64,000 bases of DNA from Eubacteriales bacterium (GTDB taxonomy: Bacteria; Bacillota; Clostridia; Lachnospirales; Lachnospiraceae). Made by a program: the position numbers and the translations under genes. Shown here in pieces: positions 26,635 to 36,211 of the stretch. The stretch is from positions 16,796 through 80,795 of the forward strand of contig JAUNGV010000004.1 of assembly GCA_030524225.1 (NCBI GenBank). Direction: 5' to 3'. How positions within the stretch are numbered: position 1 is the first letter of the stretch; each line of letters opens with the position of its first letter. The notes below the pieces were generated by a model. It did no database searches. It was not told the DNA's origin and worked only from the letters and a program-made list of their open reading frames with translations.

Positions 26635-28038
26635 ATGAAGGAAAAACCGATACTCCCTCTGCTGTTGTCGATGTCGCTGCCCATGGTGATTTCGATGATG
26701 GTCAATTCGCTGTACAATATCGTGGACAGCTTCTTTGTTGCGCAGATTGATGAGAAGGCGATGACGGCGCTCTCTCTCGTCTTTCCGGTGCAGAATCTGG
26801 TCAATGCGGCGGCGATCGGCTTCGGGATCGGGATCAATGCGGCGATCGCGTTCTTCCTCGGCGCGGGGCAGAGGCAGAAGGCGGATATGGCGGCGACCCA
26901 GGGGATGCTCTGCAGTCTCGTGCACGGTGTGGTGATGATGGCGGTGAGCCTGCTCTCGATCCGGGCGTTTCTGCAGGCGTTCACGCAGGATGCGGAGGTG
27001 ATCGCCTATGGCATGCAGTATTCGGTGATCGTATTCGGATTCTCCATTGTGATCTCGGCGGGACTGGCGTTTGAGAAGCTGTTTCAGGCGGTGGGACGGA
27101 TGTCCGTCGCGATGGCGGCGATGCTGGCGGGGTGTCTGGCGAATATTGTGCTGGATCCGGTGCTGATCTTCGGAATCGGGCCTGTTCCCGCGATGGGAAT
27201 CCGCGGCGCGGCACTGGCGACAGGAATCGGTCAGATTCTGACACTCGCGATTTATCTGGCGGTCTATCTGACAAGGCCGATCTCCGTACATATCCGTCCG
27301 TCCCTGCTGCGCGGGGAAGCGGGGCGGCAGACGGCGGGGGAGGGCGAACGGGAAAGCGGGCTCACGCCGTACAGCTCTCTCGCTATCTTAAAGCGGCTTT
27401 ATGCCGTCGGTCTGCCCGCGGCACTGAATCTGGCGCTGCCCTCCTTGCTGGTCTCGGCCCTCAATGCGATTCTGGCGCTCTATTCCGGGACGTACGTCCT
27501 CGTGCTGGGGGTTTACTACAAGCTGCAGACTTTCCTGTATCTGCCGGCGAACGGAATTATTCAGGGAATGAGACCGATTATCGGATACAACTATGGCGCG
27601 GGAGAGGAACGGCGGGTGCGGGAGATCTACCGCACCGTGATGGTTCTCGTGGCTCTGATTATGGCGGCCGGGACGTGTGTGTGCCTGCTGATTCCGGCGC
27701 AGCTGATGGGACTTTTTACTGAGAATCCGGAGACCGTGGCGGCGGGCGCGCAGGCGCTGCGGATCATCAGCGCGGGCTTTGTGGTCTCCTCGGTGTCGGT
27801 GACGGCCTCGGGCGCTCTCGAGGGACTGGGGAAGGGAACGGCGTCTTTTGTCATCTCCGCTCTGCGCTATGCGGTCGTGATTATCCCGGCGGCGTGGCTC
27901 CTGAGCCGTGTGCTCGGCGCGGCGGGCGTCTGGTGGGCGTTCGGTGTCACGGAGCTGCTGAGCGCCGTAGCGGCGCATTTCGTGTATCGGAGGGCGACGG
28001 AGCGGCGGGACAATAATGCGAGGGGTGTCGCGGAATAG
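26635..28038 (+). CDS. MATE-family multidrug/cation antiporter
   Basis: 467-residue MATE efflux protein with about 12 membrane segments. The N-terminal half has MVISMMVNSLYNIVDSFFVAQ and the second half repeats the architecture (YKLQTFLYLPANGIIQGMRPIIGYNYGAG), typical of the MepA-like branch. ATG at 26635 has CAGGA seven bases upstream, better than the ATG at 26620. It exports cationic drugs or metabolites in exchange for Na+ or H+. A hydrophilic low-complexity insertion (GEAGRQTAGEGERESG, about residues 226-241) sits in the central loop. Confidence 0.92.
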   Translation: MKEKPILPLLLSMSLPMVISMMVNSLYNIVDSFFVAQIDEKAMTALSLVFPVQNLVNAAAIGFGIGINAAIAFFLGAGQRQKADMAATQGMLCSLVHGVVMMAVSLLSIRAFLQAFTQDAEVIAYGMQYSVIVFGFSIVISAGLAFEKLFQAVGRMSVAMAAMLAGCLANIVLDPVLIFGIGPVPAMGIRGAALATGIGQILTLAIYLAVYLTRPISVHIRPSLLRGEAGRQTAGEGERESGLTPYSSLAILKRLYAVGLPAALNLALPSLLVSALNAILALYSGTYVLVLGVYYKLQTFLYLPANGIIQGMRPIIGYNYGAGEERRVREIYRTVMVLVALIMAAGTCVCLLIPAQLMGLFTENPETVAAGAQALRIISAGFVVSSVSVTASGALEGLGKGTASFVISALRYAVVIIPAAWLLSRVLGAAGVWWAFGVTELLSAVAAHFVYRRATERRDNNARGVAE

Positions 28039-28080
28039 AGAGTGACAGGGAACTGTTTTGAAGACTGTGGAAGGAGAAAA

Positions 28081-29475
28081 ATGGCGGGGCAATCCAATCA
28101 GGACAGGCGAAAGATACGGGAGCCAGAGGTACAGAGTGGGAAGGAACGCTATCTCTCGGAGATTCTCTGGAACGGATTTCATGTGGGACTCTATCTGATG
28201 GGGGACGGAGGAGAGCTGATGGAGACGGAGCGGGAGGCGGACAGTGGGCTGCGAGAGGAGCTGCGGGTGCTGTGGCGTCAGGGAAGCGGACAGCGGATCA
28301 GAGAGCCGGAACCGGCCGGACAGTTTGAACGATTCCTGTCAGAGACAGAGGGCGGAAGGCGGCAGGAGGGGAGTGGAGATGCCGGAGCAGAGAGCCAGCG
28401 CGGCGTGGTGATGACGCTGGAGGCACGCCCCAGTATTTATTTTCTCTGTATCAGAACAGGTGGGGAGCAGGAGCGGATGCTCCTGCTTGGACCGCTTGGT
28501 GGAGAGAGGATGACCGGAGTGCAGGAGGCGCGCTGGTTTCGGGACTGCGGAGAAAGCGCCCGGGGACAATGGATTCCCATGTTTCCGCTGTCTGCGATTA
28601 CGGCGCTCGGGAGTCTGGCGTACGCCGTTCTGACCGGGGAACATCTGAAGGGAGCGGACATCGTATTTATGAGGACCCTGCCGGAGGAGCAGACGCTGGA
28701 ACGCCACAGGACAGGATATACTCTGGTCAAAATGCGAAGCGGACAGGAGCCGCACATCGCCTATGAGACAGAGAGAGAGTATTTCCGTGTAATCGAGGAG
28801 GGGGATCTGGAAACGGCGTTGGGGGAGAGTGGTATGCAGGAAGGAGACGTCGGCAGGATGGCGCTCACCGGAGACTTCAAGCAGAGCGAGTATATGGTGG
28901 TGACGGCGGTGACACTGATGACCCGGGCAGCGATCGCTGGCGGTCTCTCTCCGCAGGAGGCGTACGACGTCTCGGATCTCTATCTGCAGCGCGCTTCCAT
29001 CGCGCAGACGGTTCCGGAGCTGATGGTCATGATAGGAGAGGCATACCGGCAGTTCACACGGCTTGTCCATGAGGAGAAGCAGAGGCAGCGGCAGGGGGCT
29101 CTGGGAGAGGAGTGCCGGGACTATATCGCCAAACACCTCTACCGGCCCTTCACTATCGAACAGATGGCGCGGGAGATGGCGGTCAGCCGCAGTTATCTCT
29201 CCCGGCGCTTCCGGAAGGAGACGGGGGTTACACTGCAGCAGTATATCCGGGGCGAGCGGCTGCGGGCGGCGGCCAACCTGCTGAAATACTCAGAGGAGCC
29301 GATCGGGAATATCGCGGCGTACATGCAGTTTCCGTCGGCGGGGCTGTTCGGACGATACTTCCGGGAGACGTATCATATGACGCCGGGAGCGTATCGCGCG
29401 CGGTATAAGGTGGTGGAATTCACCTCCCGGACGTCACCGTCTTTGTCGGAAACGGGGAAGAGCCGTCAGCAGTGA
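28081..29475 (+). CDS. AraC-family transcriptional regulator
   Basis: 464-residue regulator. The last 100 residues hold two helix-turn-helix units: CRDYIAKHLYRPFTIEQMAREMAV, SRSYLSRRFRKETGV, then AANLLKYSEEPIGNIAAYMQF. The N-terminal 350 residues form a sensory region without a recognised domain, with a Gly/Glu/Arg-rich low-complexity stretch near 90-105. ATG at 28081 has AAGGAG four to five bases upstream. It lies directly upstream of a GPH symporter, GH39 and GH3 genes and is the likely activator of that xyloside cluster. Confidence 0.9.
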   Translation: MAGQSNQDRRKIREPEVQSGKERYLSEILWNGFHVGLYLMGDGGELMETEREADSGLREELRVLWRQGSGQRIREPEPAGQFERFLSETEGGRRQEGSGDAGAESQRGVVMTLEARPSIYFLCIRTGGEQERMLLLGPLGGERMTGVQEARWFRDCGESARGQWIPMFPLSAITALGSLAYAVLTGEHLKGADIVFMRTLPEEQTLERHRTGYTLVKMRSGQEPHIAYETEREYFRVIEEGDLETALGESGMQEGDVGRMALTGDFKQSEYMVVTAVTLMTRAAIAGGLSPQEAYDVSDLYLQRASIAQTVPELMVMIGEAYRQFTRLVHEEKQRQRQGALGEECRDYIAKHLYRPFTIEQMAREMAVSRSYLSRRFRKETGVTLQQYIRGERLRAAANLLKYSEEPIGNIAAYMQFPSAGLFGRYFRETYHMTPGAYRARYKVVEFTSRTSPSLSETGKSRQQ

Positions 29476-29488
29476 AGAGGATTGTTTT

Positions 29489-29516
29489 TTGAATAAAAAG
29501 TCACAAACTTTATAAA
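29489..29516 (+). promoter_or_regulatory. Promoter of the xyloside cluster
   Basis: TTGAAT (29489-29494), a 16-base spacer and TATAAA (29511-29516). It lies in the gap after the AraC gene and would drive the symporter-GH39-GH3 genes. Confidence 0.55.
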
Positions 29517-29545
29517 CAGAATACATATATTCTATTGGAAGCACA

Positions 29546-29624
29546 CACAGAGCCGTTATGATACTGGCAGAAGGAACAGACACGCCGCAGGCGTTCGCCG
29601 GAACCGTATCATAACGGCTCTGTG
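29546..29624 (+). promoter_or_regulatory. Long leader hairpin before the symporter gene
   Basis: Two perfectly complementary 19-base arms (29546-29564 and 29606-29624, CACAGAGCCGTTATGATAC and complement) enclose 41 bases with a smaller ACGCC/GGCGT stem. It lies downstream of the promoter and 45 bases before the start codon. No T-run follows, so it is not a simple terminator. It could protect the mRNA or be a palindromic protein site. Confidence 0.6.
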
Positions 29625-29675
29625 CGGCTATTATGGGAAAATGCGGCTATCACGGGAAACGGGAGGAACATGGAT

Positions 29676-31088
29676 ATGAAGGGTAAAGCAAAGGCAAAAG
29701 CAAACTGGCTCGATCCGTCCACCGCAGCGGACAACGAGATTCTGCCGAAGTATCTCAAATGGGCATGGACGTCGAGGGGGCTCTCGCTTGCGCTGAACGT
29801 GATTCTGATTATGCAGCTGACGTATTACTGCACGGATATGCTGGGGATGCCGGCGCTTGGTGTGGGAACGCTGCTGCTGGCTTCCAAACTTTTTGACGGG
29901 GTGACGGATCTGCTGATCGGCTTTGTCATCGACAGGACGCACACGCGCTTCGGAAAGGCGAGACCGTATGAGATTTCCATCGTATTTGTCTGGCTGCTCA
30001 CGGTGCTCCTCTTCTCAGTACCGTCTTCGATGGGACTGGGCGCGAAGTATGTCTATATTTTCATTCTGTATACGCTGATCAACTCCGTCTTCGCGACGGC
30101 GTTAAACGGCGGCGATGCGGTATATCTGGCCCGCGCGGTCCGCTCGGAGAAGAACCGTGTCTCGATCATGTCCTTTAACGGGGCGATCATCATGCTGTTC
30201 TCCATCGTGATCTCGATTGTGATGCCGCAGCTGATCGCGGGGATCGGCGCGACAAAGGAGGGCTGGACAGTGATTGCGGTCGTCTTTGCCGTTCCGCTGG
30301 TGGTGATCGGTATGCTCAGGTTCGTCTTTGTCAAAGAGGTGGCGATCCCGGATACCGCCAGAGAGGCAAAAAAGAGCGGAGCCGAGCAGAGTCTGCCGCT
30401 GAGAACAAGCCTGCGGTGCCTTGTACAGAACAAATATATTTTCCTGATTTCTGGAATGACGCTCTGCGTGCAGCTGATCAGCAATATCGGCAGCTCGGTA
30501 AATACCTACTATTTCAAGTATATTGTGGGAGACATCGGCCTCGCGAGCCTCGTCTCGATGAGCAGCATGATTACGCCGCTTGTGATGGTCTTTTTCCCGG
30601 TTCTCTCCCGCAAACTGGGAATGGTGCGGCTGCTTAAAGTGGGAATGGTGATCGGTGTGATCGGATATGCACTCCGTATTGCGGGCGGCACGAATCTCGC
30701 CACGCTGACGGTGGGCTCCCTTCTTTCCGGCGTCGCAATTCTGCCGATCACAATGATGATCAGTATTTATCTGATCGACTGCATGGACTATGGCGAGTGG
30801 AAAACGGGAATCCGCATTGAGGGAATTCTCGCATCCGTCAACAGTTTTTCTTCCAAGCTCGGGAGCGGTATCGCCTCTTCTCTCGTCGGTATCATTATGG
30901 GAATGGCGGGCTATGACGGCGCGCTGGAGGTACAGTCGGCAGCGGCCAATGTCTCGATTGTGGCGCTCTTTAATTACCTGCCGATGGTACTGGTTGTAGT
31001 GACGCTGATACTCGCGTTTCTGTACAGACTGGATCAGCAGATGCCGCAGATCAAGGCGGATCTGGAAGCAAAAAGAGCAAGGGGGTAA
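29676..31088 (+). CDS. GPH-family sugar/cation symporter (xyloside-type)
   Basis: 470-residue membrane symporter of the GPH family, about 12 hydrophobic segments, with the conserved loop KLFDGVTDLLIGFVIDRTHTRFGKARPYE. The start is 29676 or the in-frame ATG at 29670; GGAGG lies nine or three bases upstream, favouring 29676. Five bases separate its stop from the GH39 gene, so they are co-transcribed. It probably imports xylosides or xylo-oligosaccharides for the two glycosidases that follow. Confidence 0.9.
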   Translation: MKGKAKAKANWLDPSTAADNEILPKYLKWAWTSRGLSLALNVILIMQLTYYCTDMLGMPALGVGTLLLASKLFDGVTDLLIGFVIDRTHTRFGKARPYEISIVFVWLLTVLLFSVPSSMGLGAKYVYIFILYTLINSVFATALNGGDAVYLARAVRSEKNRVSIMSFNGAIIMLFSIVISIVMPQLIAGIGATKEGWTVIAVVFAVPLVVIGMLRFVFVKEVAIPDTAREAKKSGAEQSLPLRTSLRCLVQNKYIFLISGMTLCVQLISNIGSSVNTYYFKYIVGDIGLASLVSMSSMITPLVMVFFPVLSRKLGMVRLLKVGMVIGVIGYALRIAGGTNLATLTVGSLLSGVAILPITMMISIYLIDCMDYGEWKTGIRIEGILASVNSFSSKLGSGIASSLVGIIMGMAGYDGALEVQSAAANVSIVALFNYLPMVLVVVTLILAFLYRLDQQMPQIKADLEAKRARG

Positions 31089-31093
31089 ACACC

Positions 31094-32713
31094 ATGATTT
31101 CATACAAAGTGGATTTACAGGGGAAGACGAGAGAGTTTCCCCATTACTGGGAGCAGTGTATCGGAAGCTGTCATGCGGCGACGGTACTGCGGGCGGACGT
31201 GCAGGCGCAGATCCGGCGTGCGCACGAGGAGTGTGGATTTCAGTACCTGCGGTTTCACGGGCTGTTCGACGACGATATGAGCGTGGCGTTCAACAGCATG
31301 GGAATGGGACCGGTGCAGTATTCCTTCGTGAATATCGACGCGATTTTTGATTTCCTGCTCTCGATTGGAATGAGGCCCTTCGTGGAGGTGGGCTTTATGC
31401 CGTCGGTGCTGGCGAGCGGGACGCAGACGTGTATGCATTACAGAGGCAACGTGACGATGCCGGAGAGCGACGAGGCATGGGAGAGCCTGATCCGGAAGTT
31501 CGCAGAGCATCTCCTTCATCGCTACGGGGAGGAAGAGGTCGCGCAGTGGTTCTTCGAGGTGTGGAATGAGCCGAACCTGAATTTCTTCTTTGACGGGACC
31601 CAGGAGGATTACTTCCATCTCTACGAAATCACGGCGCGCACGCTAAAGAGTGTGAGCGGCCGGCTGCGCGTCGGCGGCCCGGCGACGAGTGTTAATGCGT
31701 GGATTCCGGAGTTTCGTGCATACTGCGAGAACAGAGGAGTTCCGCTGGATTTTATCACGACGCACCATTATCCGAGTGATGATCCGTTCTCGCAGATGGG
31801 GATGAACGGGCCGGGAGTCAAGGGACAGAATCCGGCCGCGGATCCGGAGCTGAGAGCCCGTTTCGAGGCGATGAGCGAGGAAGAGAAGCAGGCGATGATC
31901 GCGCAGATGTTCTCACGGGAAAATAAGAATCCGAGGGATATTCTCGCGCAGATGACGAGGAAAGCCAAGGCGGAGGCGGGAGATTATCCGCTTTATTACA
32001 CGGAATGGAACGGCTCAAAGGAATACGATACGAGCTATCAGGCGGCGTTTATCGCGCAGACCATCGCGTACAACGAAAAGCTTGTGGAGGGATATTCATT
32101 TTGGACGGTATCGGATTTCTTTGAAGAAATGGGAATGAAGGCGGGGCCGTTCAAAAATGAGTTCGGCATCCAGACGATCTACGGTGTGCGAAAACCCTCT
32201 TACCGGATCTTCGAGGCACTGCATCAGGCGGGAGCAAAACGACTCGACGTGGAGAGAGTGGCGGCATCCGGGAGCGGGGTGGCAGCGGACGGTACGGAGA
32301 CAGAAGTCTGCGGCACAACAGACAGCTGCAGCGCGGAGGCGAAAGAAGGCGGAGCAGAACAGGACGGTTACCGCACGGCTGAGGTGATGGCGCTGACGGA
32401 CGGGAAGCAGACGACGCTCTTTGTCTATAATCATGATCTGGAACGCAGGCAGATTCAGACGCAGGAGGTGGAGATCACGCTGTGCGGACCGGTGCGCCGG
32501 ATAGAGGTGGCGCAGATCAACGAGACGCACTGCAACCCACTGCGCGCGTGGAAGCAAATGGGGGAGCCGGAGTACCCGAATGCTGCCCAGATCAAAGCGA
32601 TGAACGAGGCGTCACAGATGGTGTATGAGGAAATGCCGGTGGAAGCCGGAGAGGAGCAGACGATCCGGCTGACGATGGAGCCGGAGAGCGTCGCGGTGAT
32701 CCGGATCTGCTGA
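31094..32713 (+). CDS. Glycoside hydrolase family 39, beta-xylosidase-type
   Basis: 539-residue cytoplasmic glycosidase. The barrel begins with CIGSCHAATVLRADV and RFHGLFDDDM, as in GH39 beta-xylosidases. The acid/base is Glu159 in WNEPN and the nucleophile Glu304 in YTEWNGS. Between about 390 and 428 there is a low-complexity Gly/Ala/Glu/Ser-rich insertion with two cysteines, then the beta-sandwich tail. It cleaves xylosyl ends from imported oligosaccharides. ATG at 31094 follows AAGGGGG. The operon context with a symporter and GH3 fits xylan or xyloside use. Confidence 0.92.
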   Translation: MISYKVDLQGKTREFPHYWEQCIGSCHAATVLRADVQAQIRRAHEECGFQYLRFHGLFDDDMSVAFNSMGMGPVQYSFVNIDAIFDFLLSIGMRPFVEVGFMPSVLASGTQTCMHYRGNVTMPESDEAWESLIRKFAEHLLHRYGEEEVAQWFFEVWNEPNLNFFFDGTQEDYFHLYEITARTLKSVSGRLRVGGPATSVNAWIPEFRAYCENRGVPLDFITTHHYPSDDPFSQMGMNGPGVKGQNPAADPELRARFEAMSEEEKQAMIAQMFSRENKNPRDILAQMTRKAKAEAGDYPLYYTEWNGSKEYDTSYQAAFIAQTIAYNEKLVEGYSFWTVSDFFEEMGMKAGPFKNEFGIQTIYGVRKPSYRIFEALHQAGAKRLDVERVAASGSGVAADGTETEVCGTTDSCSAEAKEGGAEQDGYRTAEVMALTDGKQTTLFVYNHDLERRQIQTQEVEITLCGPVRRIEVAQINETHCNPLRAWKQMGEPEYPNAAQIKAMNEASQMVYEEMPVEAGEEQTIRLTMEPESVAVIRIC

Positions 32714-32850
32714 TGTGGGTTTGAGGAACAGGGGTGATTCAGTCCTGTTGCTGTGGGTTTGATGAACCGGGTGACTGGATCTGTTGCTGCGGGCTTTGTG
32801 AAGAGGAAATTGGGATCTGTTGCTGCGGATTTGATGGACAAAGTGATCCG
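32710..32850 (+). repeat. Tandem repeat, about 36-bp unit, four copies
   Basis: Imperfect units start at 32710, 32745, 32781 and 32817, each beginning CTG(T/A)TG and containing TGGGTTTGA or TGCGG-TTTG. They fill the gap between GH39 and GH3 and stop 20 bases before the ribosome binding site. The first unit overlaps the GH39 stop codon. Confidence 0.7.
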
Positions 32851-32868
32851 AAATAGAGGAGGATACGG

Positions 32869-35271
32869 ATGAAAGCAGACAAAATCAGAGAAGTTGTGGC
32901 GTCCATGACGCTGGAAGAGAAGGCGTCGTTTATTGCGGGCAGAGACTTCTGGTCTCTGCAGGGACTGGAACGGGAGGGGATTCCCTCGATTATGGTGACG
33001 GACGGACCGCACGGGCTGCGCAAGCAGACGGCGGCGACGGATATGCTGGGACTTAACGAGAGCAATCCGGCGATTGCTTTTCCGGCGGGCTGCGCGCAGG
33101 CGTCTGCCTTTGATCCGGCGGTTGCGGAGACTGTCGGGAGAGAGCTGGGCAAACTCGCCCAGGCGGAAAATGTCGGCGTTGTCTTAGGCCCTGCGCTCAA
33201 TATCAAGCGCTCGCCGCTGTGCGGACGAAATTTTGAGTATTATTCGGAGGATCCGCTCGTCTCCGGCAGAACGGCGGCTGCGGCGATCCGGGGCGTGCAG
33301 GGGGAAGGCGTCGGCGCGTGCCCGAAGCATTACTGCGCGAACAATCAGGAGTATTACCGCATGACGAGTAATTCCGTGGTGGATGAGCAGACGATGCGGG
33401 AGATTTATCTGCCGGGCTTTGAGACGGCGGTGAAGGATGCGCAGCCGTGGTCGATTATGTGCTCCTACAATAGACTGAATGGGACGTATCTCTCTGAAAA
33501 CCGCAAATATCTCACGGAGATTCTGAAAGAGGAGTGGGGATTCGATGGGGCGGTTATGACCGACTGGGGTGCGTGCGATGAGCCGGTGGAATCGCTGGCG
33601 GCGGGGCTCGACCTCGAAATGCCTGGTGCGGCGAAGGACAATGTGCGCGCGGTGCGTTCCGCCGCAGAGAGCGGTCAGCTGCCCATGGAGGTGCTGGACG
33701 AGGCAGTGGCGCGTGTTCTCACAATGATTACGCGCTATACGGAGCGTCACGACCCGGAGATGGATGGAACGGATGCGGCGAAATACTATGATTTCGAGGC
33801 GGGTCATGCGGCGGCGCGGACGGCGGCCGAGGAGTGCGCGGTGCTGCTTCGGAACGAGGGCGGCGTCCTGCCCCTTAGCCGGGAGGAAAAAGTGGTGTTT
33901 CTCGGTGAGTTTGCCGAAGCGCCCCGCTATCAGGGCGGCGGAAGTTCGCATATCAGCCCGTACCGGGTGACGTCGGCGAAGGAAGCCGTTCTGGGATGGG
34001 AGAACGTCTCCTTTGCGCAGGGCTATCGGGAGACAGCTTCGCCGGAAGAGAGCGAAGCTCTGCTGCAGGAGGCGGTGCAGGCGGCGCAGCGTGCGGACAA
34101 GGCTGTGATCTTCGCGGGACTGCCGGAGAGCTATGAGTCAGAGGGGCTGGATCGTGCGGATATGAATCTTCCGGCAGAGCAGAACCGTCTGATTTCGGCG
34201 GTCGCGGCGGTGCAGCCGAACACAATCGTTGTGCTGCACAATGGCGCGCCGGTGGCTCTGCCGTGGCTGGAGGAGGTGGCCGGTGTACTGGAGATGTATC
34301 TCGGCGGCGAGGCGGTCGGTGAGGCGGCGGTGAACCTGCTCTACGGGGAGGTGAACCCGGGCGGACGCCTTGCGGAGACTTTCCCGCTGCGGGTGGAGGA
34401 TACGCCGTGCTATCCGTATTACGGAGTGGAAAAGGACGACGTCGTCTATCGCGAGGGCAGGCTTGTCGGCTACCGTTTTTATGAAACGATGAAGAGAGAG
34501 GCTGCTTTCCCGTTCGGCTACGGACTTTCCTACACGAGTTTTGCGTATTCGGATCTGACGCTGGAAAAAGGAGCGTCGGAAGCGGCAGAAGGCCAGCAGG
34601 CGCAGGCAGGCGCAGAACACAGTGCGGAGGCGGGAGCCGGGGCAGCCGGCGGTCAGACGGGGTGGATTTCCATGACCGACGAAGATACCCTGACGGTACG
34701 GGTAAGTGTGACGAACACCGGCAGCCGCGCCGGCAAAGAGGTCGTACAGCTCTATATCGGAAACGCAAAGGGCGATACGGTGCGCCCGCTGCGGGAACTG
34801 CGCGATTATGCGAAGGTGGAACTGCAGCCCGGAGAGACGAAGGAAGTGAGTTTTACGCTCGGCAAAAGGGCGTTTGCCGAGTGGAACGAGCAGGCGGGAG
34901 ACTGGAGCGTGCCGGAGGGCGTGTATACGGTTGAGATCGGCAGGAACGCCTCTGAGATTCTCTGCAGCGCACCGGTGCAGGTGAGTCCGGTGCAGCCGCG
35001 GCCGGTACTCTTCACCGTGAATTCTCCGCTTGGCGATGTGATGAAAACGCCGGCGGGGCAGGCCGTGCTCGGTCAGATGATGCAGGCGATGAAGGGAGAG
35101 GTCAACGCGCCTTCAGAGAGCGAGGCAAGCCCGATGAGCGACGAGGCGACGCAGGCAACCGGCATGGCGATGCCGCTGCGGGCACTGGTTTCCTTTGCTC
35201 CCGATATGACCCGGGCGCAGGCACAGCAGATTGTCGATGCCATCAATGCGGCGCAGGGACAGGCACGGTAG
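32869..35271 (+). CDS. Glycoside hydrolase family 3 (second copy)
   Basis: 800-residue family 3 glycosidase without signal peptide. Barrel motifs MVTDGPHGLR and GPALNIKRSPLCGRNFEYYSEDP, nucleophile Asp232 in AVMTDWGA, then the sandwich domain (ECAVLLRNEGGVLPL, FAGLPESYESEGLDR, EVNPGGRLAETFPLR) and fibronectin-III-like domain. An Ala/Gly/Gln/Glu-rich insertion (about residues 566-597) precedes that last domain, and 70 extra residues follow it. ATG at 32869 has GAGGAGG nine bases upstream. Likely beta-glucosidase/xylosidase that finishes the breakdown begun by GH39. Only distantly similar to the GH3 at 17570. Confidence 0.92.
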   Translation: MKADKIREVVASMTLEEKASFIAGRDFWSLQGLEREGIPSIMVTDGPHGLRKQTAATDMLGLNESNPAIAFPAGCAQASAFDPAVAETVGRELGKLAQAENVGVVLGPALNIKRSPLCGRNFEYYSEDPLVSGRTAAAAIRGVQGEGVGACPKHYCANNQEYYRMTSNSVVDEQTMREIYLPGFETAVKDAQPWSIMCSYNRLNGTYLSENRKYLTEILKEEWGFDGAVMTDWGACDEPVESLAAGLDLEMPGAAKDNVRAVRSAAESGQLPMEVLDEAVARVLTMITRYTERHDPEMDGTDAAKYYDFEAGHAAARTAAEECAVLLRNEGGVLPLSREEKVVFLGEFAEAPRYQGGGSSHISPYRVTSAKEAVLGWENVSFAQGYRETASPEESEALLQEAVQAAQRADKAVIFAGLPESYESEGLDRADMNLPAEQNRLISAVAAVQPNTIVVLHNGAPVALPWLEEVAGVLEMYLGGEAVGEAAVNLLYGEVNPGGRLAETFPLRVEDTPCYPYYGVEKDDVVYREGRLVGYRFYETMKREAAFPFGYGLSYTSFAYSDLTLEKGASEAAEGQQAQAGAEHSAEAGAGAAGGQTGWISMTDEDTLTVRVSVTNTGSRAGKEVVQLYIGNAKGDTVRPLRELRDYAKVELQPGETKEVSFTLGKRAFAEWNEQAGDWSVPEGVYTVEIGRNASEILCSAPVQVSPVQPRPVLFTVNSPLGDVMKTPAGQAVLGQMMQAMKGEVNAPSESEASPMSDEATQATGMAMPLRALVSFAPDMTRAQAQQIVDAINAAQGQAR

Positions 35272-35284
35272 CATGGTGAATAGT

Positions 35285-35428
35285 CAGGGAGCAGGATATA
35301 CTCCGGGCTGTTGAAGATCAGGACTATTGTGACAGATTACTGGAGGAGTACCGGCTGTAAACGCCGTCTCTTTCACAGGCAGAGCGCCGTCAGGCCGGGA
35401 GAGGAACCGGTCTGGCGGCGTTTTTTTG
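35285..35428 (+). pseudogene. Duplicated 3' end of a Rpn-type gene with its terminator
   Basis: About 145 bases match, with few differences, the 3' end of the gene at 35653 and its terminator (36023-36166): the coding tail for RAVEDQ-YCDRLLEEYRL and the following hairpin. Only the tail remains, with no start. The hairpin (35385-35420, CGCCGTCAGGCCGG with CCGGTCTGGCGGCG, then seven T) serves as terminator for the GH3 gene. The rest of the gap to 35530 shows nothing recognisable. Confidence 0.75.
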
Positions 35429-35530
35429 ATGGGAATGATTCGGCGGAATGATTCAGCGAAACGGCAGATTTGCGTAAGATGCTGAGATACTGGAGATACA
35501 GGGGACTAAGAGACTGACAATTCCCGCTCG

Positions 35531-35559
35531 TTGTTATTTTCAGAGGACTGTGGTATGCT
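35531..35559 (+). promoter_or_regulatory. Promoter of the Rpn-type relic
   Basis: TTGTTA (35531-35536), 17-base spacer, TATGCT (35554-35559) preceded by TGG. About 95 bases before the start codon. Confidence 0.5.
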
Positions 35560-35652
35560 GGAACTGCTTTTCTCCGACGTTCTTGTCGGAACGATACAGC
35601 CCGGTGAGGGCGATTCCTGTCGATTTTCTTATCTTCTGAAAGGAGCCTGTCT

Positions 35653-36099
35653 ATGAGTCATTCCAATACCAATGCGTTTTATCCTGTCGCTGTGAATCGT
35701 AAACATAAGGACAAATTATTTTGTAAATTGTTTTCCGAGAAGAAAAATGCGCTTTCTCTCTTTAACGCACTTCAGGGAATGGAGTATCGGGAAGAGGACG
35801 AGCTGGAGATCGTTACGCTGGAAGATTCGGTGAAGGAAGCTGTTCAAATCTGTATGGAAAATGGAATTTTAATGCCATATCTGGCCAAACACAGAGGAGA
35901 GGTGATGGAGATGGTGCTGACAGAGTTTGACAGAGAGGGATATGAAACTGTTTTACGGGAAGAAGGAAGAGAAGAGGGCGGCGTTCTGATGCGGACGCTG
36001 TTTGCACGGCTGCTGCAGGATCACAGGGAGCAGGATATGCTTCGGGCTGTTGAAGATCAGGAATATTGTGACAGATTACTGGAAGAGTATCGGCTGTAA
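35653..36099 (+). pseudogene. Internally deleted Rpn-family (PD-(D/E)XK) nuclease/transposase-like gene
   Basis: 148 residues. The N-terminus (NRKHKDKLFCKLFSEKKNALSLFNALQG, then LEIVTLED) and the C-terminus (AVQICMENGILMPYLAKHRGEVMEMVLTEFD) match the two ends of the Rpn/recombination-promoting nuclease proteins common in Lachnospiraceae, usually about 300 residues. The join at LED/SVKEAVQ skips the central nuclease core in frame, so catalysis should be lost. ATG at 35653 has AAAGGAG nine bases upstream. The frame is open, so a short protein may still be made. Confidence 0.72.
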
Positions 36100-36123
36100 A
36101 CGCCGTCTCTTTCACAGGCAGAG

Positions 36124-36165
36124 CGCCGTCAGGCCGGAAGAGGAACCGGTTTGGCGGTGCTTTTT
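36124..36165 (+). terminator. Terminator after the Rpn relic
   Basis: CGCCGTCAGGCCGG stem paired with CCGGTTTGGCGGTG followed by CTTTTT; near-copy of the hairpin at 35385. Confidence 0.8.
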
Positions 36166-36211
36166 AGTTGGAATGTTTTCTTAAGATTTTCAGAGAGTGG
36201 CAGATGGGGAG

